Source: Chthonomonas sp.
GTDB taxonomy: Bacteria > Armatimonadota > Fimbriimonadia > Fimbriimonadales > Fimbriimonadaceae
Assembly (NCBI GenBank): GCA_016788115.1
Contig: JAEURR010000003.1
Coordinates: 186,001 to 250,000, forward strand
DNA: 64,000 bases
Direction of reading: 5' to 3'
Shown here: positions 42,183 through 50,659 of the stretch, piece by piece
Layout of the letters: each line of letters begins with the position of its first letter
Position numbering within the stretch: position 1 is the first letter of the stretch
The notes under the pieces: generated by a model
What the model saw: only the letters and a program-made list of their open reading frames with translations
What the model was told of the DNA's origin: nothing
Databases searched by the model: none
Position numbers and translations under genes: made by a program

Positions 42183-42968
42183 TCAGTGTTGATCGCGCTT
42201 GCGCTTTGCGATCGTGTTCAAGTCCATTTCGGGGAAGTACCGGCGATAGAACGCGGCTTCCTCGGGGTCAAGGTCCGTGGCAGGCGCACCGGATGCGCCC
42301 GGAGCGACCTCATGAAACGCCGCATGGGGCGGCTGCCGCTCGATCATCGCGATGAGCAGATCACGGAGGGCGGTCGGCTGACCACCAAATTCGACCGCAT
42401 CACCGGATCGTAGCAGTGCCTTGGCGAATGCGGCCTGCGAAGGGATCAACTTCCCCTCCTTCAGCCACTGGTCAATCTGTCGATCGGTCTCCGAGTCATT
42501 CCCGCGCTTGCGCGCTCGGTCGTACTCGGCTTGCCAATCGACACTCTCGAGCCCGCCGGTGAACCACACGTCCTCCGCAGAGAAAAGCTTGGCGTCGGGG
42601 ATGCGCGGCACGCTGACGAGGCTGACCTCGCGGATGTTCGTCATGTCGTTTGAGAGGCCGAGGGACAGCGACTTCGCTCCCGAACGCTCAATGAGCGCAT
42701 TGGCCTCGGGCGTGAGCTGGACGAGCCCGAAGAGCTCCTCCCCTTCCGCACTCACCTGGGTCAGGAACCCGAGTTCCAGCGGTGAGCGAGCATGTTCGAT
42801 GAGCACGGGGACGGGGTCTCTGAACGTACCCTCTAGCGTCTGCAGCGTCTCCTGGGTGATCGTCACGCCCTTGTCAAGAAACACGCCCGTCTGAAACAGC
42901 TTGGCCCGACGGGAGATCCAGTCTTCGCGCGCCACAAACTCCGGCGGCAAATCGTGGGATTTAGGCAT
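42183..42968 (-). CDS. Phage prohead protease/scaffold (Mu gpI-like)
   Basis: 261 residues. The N-terminal half (about 15-150) is a strand-rich protease-like domain: FLDKGVTITQETLQTLEG, PVPVLIEHARSP and LGFLTQVSAEGEELFGLVQ. His in the VLIEHARSP motif and Ser in SLSLGLSNDM are plausible catalytic residues, as in Mu gpI-type proteases. The C-terminal half is helical and acidic, as expected of a fused scaffold. The GGAGG site lies 8 nt before the ATG at 42968. It is the first gene of the cassette; no portal or terminase lies upstream. Confidence 0.75.
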   Translation of the reverse strand: MPKSHDLPPEFVAREDWISRRAKLFQTGVFLDKGVTITQETLQTLEGTFRDPVPVLIEHARSPLELGFLTQVSAEGEELFGLVQLTPEANALIERSGAKSLSLGLSNDMTNIREVSLVSVPRIPDAKLFSAEDVWFTGGLESVDWQAEYDRARKRGNDSETDRQIDQWLKEGKLIPSQAAFAKALLRSGDAVEFGGQPTALRDLLIAMIERQPPHAAFHEVAPGASGAPATDLDPEEAAFYRRYFPEMDLNTIAKRKRDQH

Positions 42969-42995
42969 TCATCGTTCCTCCATTGTTAGGATCGT

Positions 42996-43025
42996 TGAAT
43001 AGGTGTTAAAGCAGACAAACGTCAA
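42996..43025 (-). promoter_or_regulatory. Promoter of the capsid cassette
   Basis: Minus strand reads TTGACG (43025-43020), an 18-nt spacer and TATTCA (43001-42996), a conventional -35/-10 pair, followed by a 27-nt leader with GGAGG before the protease ATG. The -35 is one arm of CGTCAA-CTCAT-TTGACG (43020-43036), which also covers the pyk stop. Confidence 0.6.
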
Positions 43026-43036
43026 CTCATTTGACG
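43020..43036. repeat. Inverted repeat at the pyk end and cassette -35
   Basis: CGTCAA (43020-43025) and TTGACG (43031-43036), 5 nt apart. It could be an operator for a phage-type repressor or a short terminator hairpin for pyk. Confidence 0.4.
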
Positions 43037-44436
43037 GTTTCGACGTAAATCAGATTCGTGTTTCCGACCTGCCCGGCAGGGACCCCCGCGGTCACGATGA
43101 TGGTGTCTCCAACCTTTAGTTTTTTGTGCCGGATGAAGGCGTTGACCGCCGCGTGCATGACCTCATCGGTTGAGGGCGGAAGATCGACGCGTACGGTCTC
43201 GACGCCCCATTGGATGCTGAGGTGGGCCTTCGTTCGGTCGTTCCAAGTGGCGCAGTAGATGGGACACTTAGGCCGGAACCGACTCACCATTCTCGGCGTG
43301 AGACCGCTCGTGCTCGTGGTCACGATCGCCTTGGCCCGGACGGTTTGAGCAAGCTGGACGGCCCCGTGTGCGACCGCCTCGGTCAAGAGCTCGGCACCTT
43401 GTGCCGTCGGCTGCCATTCTCGCAGACGCTCGGCGTGGTCAAATGCGGCTTCAGCCTTTTCCGCGATGCGGTGCATCGTGCGCACGGCTTCGATCGGGTA
43501 GGCCCCCGCCGCAGTTTCGCCGCTCAGCATCACCGCGTCGGTGCCGTCCAAGATCGCATTGGCGATATCGGTGGCTTCGGCCCGTGTAGGCCGAGCGTTG
43601 GTAATCATGCTTTCCAGCATCTGGGTGGCGGTGATGACCGGCTTGCCAGCGCGATTGCAGCGCGCAATGATGTGCTTCTGAGCCATTGGCACGTCCTCCA
43701 GATCCATCTGCAACCCGAGGTCGCCGCGTGCGACCATAATCAGGTCGGCCACCTTCAAGATGTCGTCGATATCCCGAAGCGCCTCTTTCGTCTCGATTTT
43801 TGCGCACAACCGGATGCTTGGATCGTACTGATCGACCAAGCGTCGCAGCTCGCGCAGATCCGCGGCATGCCGGACGTAGCTGAGCGCAATGAAGTCGACA
43901 TTGGCCTTGGCCGCTTCGTACACGTCCTCGCGGTCTTTGTCGGTGAGCGCAGGGACGGCGAACGCTCGATTCACCAGGGTAATTCCTTGTCGCGACTTGA
44001 TCCGCCCGCCGTTGACGACCTTGGCTTCAAACTGCTCACCCGACCTGGAACCGATCTTGAGCTCAACGTCGCCGTCGCCCATGAGCACGCGCGCGCCGGA
44101 TTGCATCGCTTCGAAAATCTCATCGCCGGGCACCTGGATGATCGAGCCCGGCTCGCGCCCCACAGTCAGGGACTGTCCGGCGTGGACATCGATCCCGCCC
44201 CCCTCAAACGTGCCGATGCGGAACTTCGGGCCTTGAAGGTCGGCCAGCAAAGCGATATGCCGCGTCTCGGTGTCGTGCTTCCGGATCCAGTCCACCCACT
44301 GGTGTTTGGCGCTCCAATCGCCGTGGCTGCAGTTGAGCCGCGCGACGTTCATCCCCGCGTCGACCAGGTTTGAGATGTGCCCTTGGGAGTCCACCGCGGG
44401 GCCGAGTGTGCATACGATCTTGGTGCGACGCTTCAT
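43027..44436 (-). CDS. pyk: Pyruvate kinase
   Basis: 469 residues, the usual length. Motifs: KIVCTLGPA at the start, LNCSHGD with the active-site Asn, DFIALSYV, KIETKEALRDID with catalytic Lys and metal Glu, MVARGDLGLQ, KPVITATQMLESMI and MLSGETAAGAYPIEAV. It makes pyruvate and ATP from phosphoenolpyruvate at the end of glycolysis. purF lies upstream in the same direction, 44 nt away; the capsid cassette lies downstream after 58 nt with its own promoter. Confidence 0.97.
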   Translation of the reverse strand: MKRRTKIVCTLGPAVDSQGHISNLVDAGMNVARLNCSHGDWSAKHQWVDWIRKHDTETRHIALLADLQGPKFRIGTFEGGGIDVHAGQSLTVGREPGSIIQVPGDEIFEAMQSGARVLMGDGDVELKIGSRSGEQFEAKVVNGGRIKSRQGITLVNRAFAVPALTDKDREDVYEAAKANVDFIALSYVRHAADLRELRRLVDQYDPSIRLCAKIETKEALRDIDDILKVADLIMVARGDLGLQMDLEDVPMAQKHIIARCNRAGKPVITATQMLESMITNARPTRAEATDIANAILDGTDAVMLSGETAAGAYPIEAVRTMHRIAEKAEAAFDHAERLREWQPTAQGAELLTEAVAHGAVQLAQTVRAKAIVTTSTSGLTPRMVSRFRPKCPIYCATWNDRTKAHLSIQWGVETVRVDLPPSTDEVMHAAVNAFIRHKKLKVGDTIIVTAGVPAGQVGNTNLIYVETVK

Positions 44437-44480
44437 GCTAATGGGATTTTCGGTTCACCGCCCCGATCCTTCGAGTTATC

Positions 44481-45929
44481 TTACCGACTGTGGAATGTCG
44501 CGATCTGTCCGACATCGGGTGGCTGCTCGAACGCGAGCTTGGTTATCTGCTCGGGAACAGGGATCGGATACTCGCCGCTGAAGCAAGCCAGACAAAAGTG
44601 ATTCTCGTCACGTCCGGCCGCCCGCACCGCACCCGGAATGCTCAGATAACCTAAAGAACTCGCCCCGATGTGCGTACAAATCTCATCGATCGTCATGATC
44701 GCTGCGGCCAGTTCGCCCTTGCTCGCCATGTCGATCCCGTAGAAGCACGGGTGTTTGATGGGCGGCGCGGTGATCCGCACATGGACTTCCTTGGCACCCG
44801 CCTCGAAGAGCATCCGCACGATCTGCTTCGTGGTCGTCGCGCGCACGATCGAATCGTCCACGAGGATCACTCGCTTCCCCGCGATGTGATCGACCAAGGG
44901 AGTCAGCTTCATGCGCACGCCGAGCTCGCGCATCCGCTGGTCGGGCTGAATGAACGTGCGGTGGATGTACCGACTCTTGGTCATCCCTTCGCAGAATGGG
45001 ATTCCTGATTTCCGGCTGTAGCCAAGCGCAGCCGGAATCCCGGAGTCGGGCACAGGGATCACCACATCGGCATCGACGGCGTGTTCCTCAGCCAGATTCT
45101 CGCCCATCCGCCCGCGCACGCTGTAGAGCAATTCGCCGTACATGCGGCTGTCGGGCCGCGCAAAGTAGATGAATTCGAAGAGGCACATTGCCGGGCGCAC
45201 GGGAGGAGCACCTTGGGCAAACCGCATCCCTTGCGCATCGATGATCACCATTTCCCCGGGGCCAAGCTCATGCGTCACTTGCCCCCCAATCGGGTTGAAA
45301 GCGCACGACTCGCTCGCGATCATGTAGCCGTCGCCGAGCGTGCCTGCTGACAGAGGTCGAATCCCGTTAGGATCGCGGAAGCCCATGATCCGATCAGGTG
45401 TCAGGACGGTCACGCTGTAAGCACCTTTCAGCAATCGCATCACCGTCGCGACTGCATGCTCCGGCCCTTGGTCCAAGTGCAGAACGATGAGCCGCGCGAT
45501 GACCTCGCTGTCCGCCGTGGTCTCCAGTTCGATTCCATCGGCTAGCAACTGCTCCCTGATTTCGCCCGCGTTGATGAGGTTACCGTTGTGCGCGACGGCG
45601 ATCTCTCCCACCAGGCTCTGGCAGTAGATCGGCTGGGCATTGCGCAAAACACTTGCGCCGCTCGTGGAGTATCGAGTGTGACCGATGGCGATGTGCCCGG
45701 GCATGCGTGCCAATGTCTCTTCGTTGAAGACCTGGCTGACCAGGCCCATCCCCTTCTCCATGTGAACCGTCTCGCCGTCGCTCACCGCGATCCCGGCAGA
45801 CTCCTGGCCGCGATGCTGTAGGGCAAAGAGGGCAAAGAATGCAAGACGAGCCGCCTCGTCATGCGGCGTAAAGAGTCCGAGTACGCCGCACTCTTCCTTC
45901 AGTCGATCGTCGTCTAGGTCGTGCGGCAC
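44481..45929 (-). CDS. purF: Amidophosphoribosyltransferase
   Basis: 482 residues from the GTG at 45929. PurF makes 5-phosphoribosylamine in the first committed purine step. The Ntn nucleophile is C14 (ECGVLGLF), freed by removal of a 13-residue propeptide. YSTSGASVLRNAQP, SDEVIARL-like TADSEVIARL, the PRPP loop VILVDDSIVRATT and the C-terminal Cys pair of an Fe-S site (FCLACFSGEYP) are visible. TACACT lies exactly 6 nt before the GTG, which fixes the start; upstream codons have no start support. purA is 14 nt upstream. Confidence 0.96.
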   Translation of the reverse strand: MPHDLDDDRLKEECGVLGLFTPHDEAARLAFFALFALQHRGQESAGIAVSDGETVHMEKGMGLVSQVFNEETLARMPGHIAIGHTRYSTSGASVLRNAQPIYCQSLVGEIAVAHNGNLINAGEIREQLLADGIELETTADSEVIARLIVLHLDQGPEHAVATVMRLLKGAYSVTVLTPDRIMGFRDPNGIRPLSAGTLGDGYMIASESCAFNPIGGQVTHELGPGEMVIIDAQGMRFAQGAPPVRPAMCLFEFIYFARPDSRMYGELLYSVRGRMGENLAEEHAVDADVVIPVPDSGIPAALGYSRKSGIPFCEGMTKSRYIHRTFIQPDQRMRELGVRMKLTPLVDHIAGKRVILVDDSIVRATTTKQIVRMLFEAGAKEVHVRITAPPIKHPCFYGIDMASKGELAAAIMTIDEICTHIGASSLGYLSIPGAVRAAGRDENHFCLACFSGEYPIPVPEQITKLAFEQPPDVGQIATFHSR

Positions 45930-45935
45930 CACCGT

Positions 45936-45941
45936 AGTGTA
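45936..45941 (-). promoter_or_regulatory. -10 hexamer TACACT for purF
   Basis: Minus-strand TACACT with exactly 6 nt to the purF GTG, squeezed into the 14-nt gap behind purA. Confidence 0.55.
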
Positions 45942-45943
45942 AC

Positions 45944-47260
45944 TCAAACCCCTGCCGCTGCGACCGGTTGCGGGCCCCAGATCAAGTCGGGACGCAGGAG
46001 AATGGTTTGTTCCCGATCCGGGCCGACGCTCAGGACCGCGATAGGAGTCTCGCAGAAGTCTTCGATGAACCTCAAGTACCGTCGAGTCGCCTCCGGCAGG
46101 TGCTCCAACTTTCGCGCTGACTGGAGATCGCCGTCCCAACCGTCCATGGGCTGGAGTTGCGCCTCGACTCGGGCGAGGTCCGCGACGTCCGCAGGCAAGA
46201 ACGGGACATCGGCCCCATCAAGCTTGTAGCCAGTGGCCACTTGCAGCGGTCCAATGCCACTCAAAACGTCCAGCCTCGTGACGATCAAGCCGCTCATTGA
46301 GTTGAGCCGGCAGCTTTGCCGCAGCGCGACCAAGTCGAGCCAGCCGCAACGCCGCCCACGTCCAGTCGTCGTTCCGTACTCGTGGCCCTGCGCCCGGATC
46401 TGCTCGCCGGTCGCGTCGTCCAGTTCCGTAGGGAATGGCCCGCTCCCGACGCGCGTCGCGTACGCCTTGCAGACCCCCAGTACGTTTTGGATATCGCGCG
46501 GCCCGATGCCCGTCCCCAGACAAGCTCCCGCAGACGTCGGATGGCTGCTGGTCACGTACGGGTACGTCCCGTGATCCAGATCCAAGAAGGTCCCTTGGGC
46601 CCCCTCGAACAGGATCCGGTCGCCACGCTTGACCGCCTCCTGCAAGTCCCAGTCCGTGTCGCACACGAACGGCCGTAGACGGTCGGCGTACGCGCTGTAT
46701 TCGGCATAGACTTCCTCGAAATCCAGCGACTCGCTCCCAAACATCCCTAGCAGCCGGTTCTTCACCGCCATCACATCGCGCAACCGCTCGCGGAAATGCT
46801 CGGGATTGACGAACTCGCCCATCCGGATGCCGATGCGGGCGACCTTGTCTTGGTAGGCCGGGCCGATCCCGCGCGAGGTCGTGCCGATCTTGTTCGCGCC
46901 ACGAGCCTCCTCTTCCAACTGGTCCAGCAACCGATGGTAGGGAAAAACAACGTGGGCAGCCGAGCTGATCTTCAGCGTTCCGAGAGGTTGCGAAATCGCC
47001 GCCGTTCGGTCGTACTCTTCGAGAAGTCCTCGGGGGCAAATGACCATGCCGCTGCCGAGGACTGCGGTGCAGTCGGGGTGCAAGATGCCCGCCGGGAGCA
47101 GGTGAAACTTGTAAACTTGATCCCCAACGATGACCGTGTGCCCGGCGTTGTTGCCACCGCTGTAGCGGACGACGACGTGGGATTCCGATCCCAGCCAATC
47201 GACCATTTTTCCTTTAGCTTCATCGCCCCATTGGGCACCGACGATCACGAGGGTGGGCAT
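45944..47260 (-). CDS. purA: Adenylosuccinate synthetase
   Basis: 438 residues. PurA joins IMP and aspartate with GTP, the first step from IMP to AMP. Seen: VIVGAQWGDEAKGKMVDWL with the catalytic Asp, GGNNAGHTV with the His, the IMP loop TTSRGIGPAYQDK, QGTFLDLDHGTYPYVTSS, and the C-terminal GTTTGRGRRCGWLD. CACACT lies 4 nt before the ATG, weakly -10-like. A 424-nt noncoding region upstream may hold a leader. Confidence 0.97.
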   Translation of the reverse strand: MPTLVIVGAQWGDEAKGKMVDWLGSESHVVVRYSGGNNAGHTVIVGDQVYKFHLLPAGILHPDCTAVLGSGMVICPRGLLEEYDRTAAISQPLGTLKISSAAHVVFPYHRLLDQLEEEARGANKIGTTSRGIGPAYQDKVARIGIRMGEFVNPEHFRERLRDVMAVKNRLLGMFGSESLDFEEVYAEYSAYADRLRPFVCDTDWDLQEAVKRGDRILFEGAQGTFLDLDHGTYPYVTSSHPTSAGACLGTGIGPRDIQNVLGVCKAYATRVGSGPFPTELDDATGEQIRAQGHEYGTTTGRGRRCGWLDLVALRQSCRLNSMSGLIVTRLDVLSGIGPLQVATGYKLDGADVPFLPADVADLARVEAQLQPMDGWDGDLQSARKLEHLPEATRRYLRFIEDFCETPIAVLSVGPDREQTILLRPDLIWGPQPVAAAGV

Positions 47261-47684
47261 GAGTAGTGTGGTTCTCCAGGGGGCCTCTGGCCCTGTGAAG
47301 GATACCTTCGGACAAGGAAAGGCCCTACGCAGACTGGCCGCGCAGGGCTCAATTCACCCCAAAATACTCTCCAAGCGCTATATGCCCCAGAGTAGTCGGG
47401 CTTCAAGCCCGAATCCGCTATCCAGCAGACTCGGACGCTATGGGAATGGTACAAGCGTCCGCCCGAAGCATTTCCAAGCGCAGGCAAAACGGATGAGGCA
47501 ATGAAAGGAGCAATTGCCAGAAAGGAACAGCATGGTGCTGAAGGTCCTCAAGCCGAATACCAACGCTGGCTGCATCCCAGCCAGAACATTTGTGTATCCA
47601 TCTTAATGCAAACCCGGACCAGATGACAAGGAAAATGTGACAAGATCGTTCGCCGATGCTTGCCACGCGTTACAAATCTCGCAT
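47261..47684 (-). other. 424-nt gap upstream of purA
   Basis: No convincing gene on either strand; the longest frames lack a start with support. It contains three hairpins: CAGGG/CCCTG (47277-47295), TCGGGCTT-C-AAGCCCGA (47396-47412) and CTGGCTG-CATCC-CAGCCAG (47566-47584). As the purA leader it could hold an attenuator or a riboswitch, but I recognise no purine-riboswitch core. A 41-residue plus-strand frame from the ATG at about 47501 is not supported. Confidence 0.4.
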
Positions 47685-49211
47685 TTATGCGGGGTCCCCC
47701 GGATGCACCGAGTCGTGCCGGATCAAACACGTCCCCACGAGCAAGGTCATCACGGCAATTGCGATCGGATAACCCAGTCCCGCTAGGTTCTGTTTCGTGC
47801 TTGTCTGCAGGTAGGTCGCGATGACGGGCACCAGCCCGCCGAAGACCCCGTTGCCGAGGTGATACGGCAGCGACATGGACGTATAGCGGATGCGTGTCGG
47901 GAACATCTCGACGAGAAACGCGGCAATGGGGCCGTACACCATCGTCACGAAAACAACTTGTATGAAAATCAGTGCGCCCAGCGTAATACAAACCGCGAGT
48001 GGTGGCTGAATCTCCACCTTTGCTTTCTCCTTGGGCAAGGCACGATGCGGCTCGTCGGGGGTCACTGGCGTCTTGGTCGTCCGCACCAAGCCGTTCGACC
48101 ATCGCTCGGTCTTCTGCTCCACCCCGATCACCTGTTTTGTGACCGGATCGACGGCCCGATCCACTTTGAATTCGGTCCCCGCAACACCGACTTCGATCTT
48201 TGCGGGCGCAACCTGCAACAGCATCGCTTGATAGATCGGAATGTAGAGCAGAGCGGCCAGCGCGCACCCGAACATCATGATCTTCAGCCGTCCGACCCGG
48301 TCAGACAGCCGACCAAACACCACGAAGAGCGGCGTCGCCAGCAAGAGAGCAACCGCCACGATCATGTTGACCGTCATAGGGCGGATCATCATGACCTTCT
48401 CCAGGAACGTCATAGCGTAGAACTGCCCGGTGTACCAAACCACTCCCTGCCCCGCAGTCGCCCCAAACAGCGCGAGCAGCACCAAGCGGCGGTTCTCCGG
48501 CTGGACAAAGCTCTCGCGTAACGGGTTCTTGCTCGTCGTCCCGGCTGCCTTGATGTCCGCGAAGAGAGGAGACTCCTCCATGCGACGCCGGATCAGGTAG
48601 CTGACAAACACCAGCACCGCGCTCAGCAGGAACGGGATGCGCCAACCCCATTGCCCAAAGGCCGCTTCACCCAGCGACACCCGCGTGATGAGAATGACCG
48701 CCAGTGAGACGAACAACCCCAAGGTCGCCGTCGTCTGAATGTAGCTCGTGAAGTGGCCCCGCTGCCCCACAGGCGAGTGCTCGGCGACGTACGTTGCCGC
48801 ACCGCCGTATTCGCCCCCCAGCGCCAGACCCTGGAGCAGTCTCAACAACACCAGCACTACCGGCGCGGCAACCCCGAGCGTCTCGTAGGTCGGCAGCAAG
48901 CCGATCACGCACGTGGACGCACCCATCATCACGAGCGTGAGCAGGAACGTAACTTTGCGCCCGACGAGATCGCCCATCCGACCGAAGACCAGCGCCCCAA
49001 AGGGCCTCACGACGAAGCCCGCGCCGAAGGTCGCCAAAACGCTCAGAAAGGCCGCGGTCTCATTCCCCTTCGGAAAGAAGTTCGCCGCCAAGATCGTCGC
49101 CAGCGCACCGAACAGATAGAAGTCGTACCACTCAATCAGCGTCCCCGCGGACGAAGCGAGAATCACGCGCCGCAGATTGCGTCGCTCGTCGGGTGCTAGC
49201 ACGGCAGACAT
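47685..49211 (-). CDS. MHS-family MFS transporter
   Basis: 508 residues, 12 membrane helices, the metabolite:H+ symporter family (ProP/ShiA type). Signatures: GTLIEWYDFYLFG at the start, RPFGALVFGRMGD-V-GRK, RLLQGLALGGEYGGAATYVAEH and FGRLSDRVGRL. Between helices 8 and 9 (about 350-420) there is a polar insertion containing VAGTEFKVDRAVDPVTK. Substrate unknown; osmolytes and carboxylates are typical. CAAAAT lies 5 nt before the ATG on the minus strand. Divergent from rimO. Confidence 0.88.
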   Translation of the reverse strand: MSAVLAPDERRNLRRVILASSAGTLIEWYDFYLFGALATILAANFFPKGNETAAFLSVLATFGAGFVVRPFGALVFGRMGDLVGRKVTFLLTLVMMGASTCVIGLLPTYETLGVAAPVVLVLLRLLQGLALGGEYGGAATYVAEHSPVGQRGHFTSYIQTTATLGLFVSLAVILITRVSLGEAAFGQWGWRIPFLLSAVLVFVSYLIRRRMEESPLFADIKAAGTTSKNPLRESFVQPENRRLVLLALFGATAGQGVVWYTGQFYAMTFLEKVMMIRPMTVNMIVAVALLLATPLFVVFGRLSDRVGRLKIMMFGCALAALLYIPIYQAMLLQVAPAKIEVGVAGTEFKVDRAVDPVTKQVIGVEQKTERWSNGLVRTTKTPVTPDEPHRALPKEKAKVEIQPPLAVCITLGALIFIQVVFVTMVYGPIAAFLVEMFPTRIRYTSMSLPYHLGNGVFGGLVPVIATYLQTSTKQNLAGLGYPIAIAVMTLLVGTCLIRHDSVHPGDPA

Positions 49212-49260
49212 GGGCCATTTTGCGCATGCAGCCGCATCCTGCGCAACGCTAGAGGCCGGT

Positions 49261-49266
49261 CATAAT
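49261..49266 (+). promoter_or_regulatory. -10 hexamer CATAAT for rimO
   Basis: CATAAT ends 7 nt before the rimO ATG, in the 62-nt divergent gap with the transporter gene. Confidence 0.5.
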
Positions 49267-49273
49267 CAAGTTC

Positions 49274-50659
49274 ATGCCGGAAAAACCCAAGAACGCGCGC
49301 ATTATCACCCTCGGATGCGCCAAGAACGAGGTCGATAGCGAGGAAATCGCGGGCGTCCTCCGCCAGTCCGGCATGGGAGTGGACGGATCTGCCGCCAACC
49401 CCGAAGTCACGATCATCAACACCTGCGGATTCCTGGAGTCCAGCAAGCAAGAATCGATCGAGGCGATCAAGAAGGCGGTACGGACGAAGGGACACGGCAA
49501 GGTGATCGTCGCAGGCTGCCTCGCCCAGCGGCTGGGCGAAGAACTCGTCCGACTGGCCCCCGGCGCGGACGCCTACATCGGTGTGGGTCAGATGGGCCGC
49601 TTCAGTGAGATCGTCGCAAACACGCTCGTCGCCTCGGCACCAATTCTTGAAGTTGAACCGCCACACCACCGCTGGGCCGACGTTACCACCCGAGCCCGCA
49701 CCGGGCGACCTTGGTCCGCCTATCTCAAGGTGAGCGAGGGGTGCGACCACCAGTGCACGTTTTGCACCATCCCGAGTTTCCGCGGCAAGCACCAAAGCAA
49801 GCCGATGGAACGGGTTCTGGAAGAGGCCCGGCACCTCGCCCGCACGGGAGCGCGCGAGATAAACCTCATCGCCCAAGATGTCACCCAGTACGGCTACGAC
49901 CTATACCGCAAGTTCACGCTCCCGACGCTCCTGAAAGAGCTCGACGCGATCGATGGCATCGAGTGGACCCGTCTGCTGTACTTTTATCCGAATCGCCTCA
50001 CTGACGAGGTGATCGAGGCGATGGCCGGGCTCAAATCGGTCGTGCCCTACATCGACATCCCGTTGCAGCACGTCCACCCTGACACCCTGCGCCGCATGAA
50101 GCGGCCCTGGGAAGGCGAACGCTACCTCCAAGTTTTTGAGAAAGTCCGCCACGCGATGCCCGACGTCGCGATCCGAACCACCTACATCGTCGGCTTCCCC
50201 GGCGAGACGGAGGAAGAGTTCAAGGCTCTGCTCGATTTCACCCGTGAGGCTCGGCTCGACCGGGTCGGAGCGTTCCTCTTCTCGCGCGAACCCGGCACCC
50301 CCAGCTACGATATGCCCGGTCAGGTGCCGACCAAGGTGAAGCGGGATCGCTACGACAGGCTCATGCGGCTGCAGCAAGTGATCTCCCGCGAGAAGAACCG
50401 AGCGTGGGAGGGCCGAAACCTACGAGTGCTCATCGAAGAGGGACGCGACGGGTGGAGCGCCGCCCGCTCGCATCGAGATGCGCCCGAAATCGACGGCTGG
50501 GTCTACGTCCAAGGCGAGCACACCCCAGGGCTGTTCATGGATGTGACCGTCACGGAAGGGACAGATTACGACCTGATGGCCGTTCCCATCGGCACCGCAC
50601 CCGTAAACAAGCGACCCCTCACCAGCTTGCGCATGGCCAAACCACGCCCGCCGGTCTAG
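49274..50659 (+). CDS. rimO: Ribosomal protein S12 methylthiotransferase RimO
   Basis: 461 residues. N-terminal cluster cysteines C15 (LGCAKNEVD), C51 (NTCGF) and C82 (GCLAQR); radical-SAM cysteines C157, C161 and C164 in CDHQCTFC; GFPGETEEEF and a C-terminal TRAM domain (from about 385). RimO methylthiolates an Asp of ribosomal protein S12 (position 88 in E. coli); TRAM and SEGCDHQC favour it over MiaB. The stop shares CTAG with the waaA stop. Confidence 0.95.
   Translation: MPEKPKNARIITLGCAKNEVDSEEIAGVLRQSGMGVDGSAANPEVTIINTCGFLESSKQESIEAIKKAVRTKGHGKVIVAGCLAQRLGEELVRLAPGADAYIGVGQMGRFSEIVANTLVASAPILEVEPPHHRWADVTTRARTGRPWSAYLKVSEGCDHQCTFCTIPSFRGKHQSKPMERVLEEARHLARTGAREINLIAQDVTQYGYDLYRKFTLPTLLKELDAIDGIEWTRLLYFYPNRLTDEVIEAMAGLKSVVPYIDIPLQHVHPDTLRRMKRPWEGERYLQVFEKVRHAMPDVAIRTTYIVGFPGETEEEFKALLDFTREARLDRVGAFLFSREPGTPSYDMPGQVPTKVKRDRYDRLMRLQQVISREKNRAWEGRNLRVLIEEGRDGWSAARSHRDAPEIDGWVYVQGEHTPGLFMDVTVTEGTDYDLMAVPIGTAPVNKRPLTSLRMAKPRPPV

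Noticed and set aside
39540-43040. Attachment-site direct repeats around the capsid cassette
   Set aside because: Comparison of both flanks by eye showed no shared repeat longer than chance, and no integrase or target tRNA.
47501-47626. A 41-residue plus-strand frame in the purA gap
   Set aside because: Short, no ribosome site or promoter motif, and no recognisable sequence.
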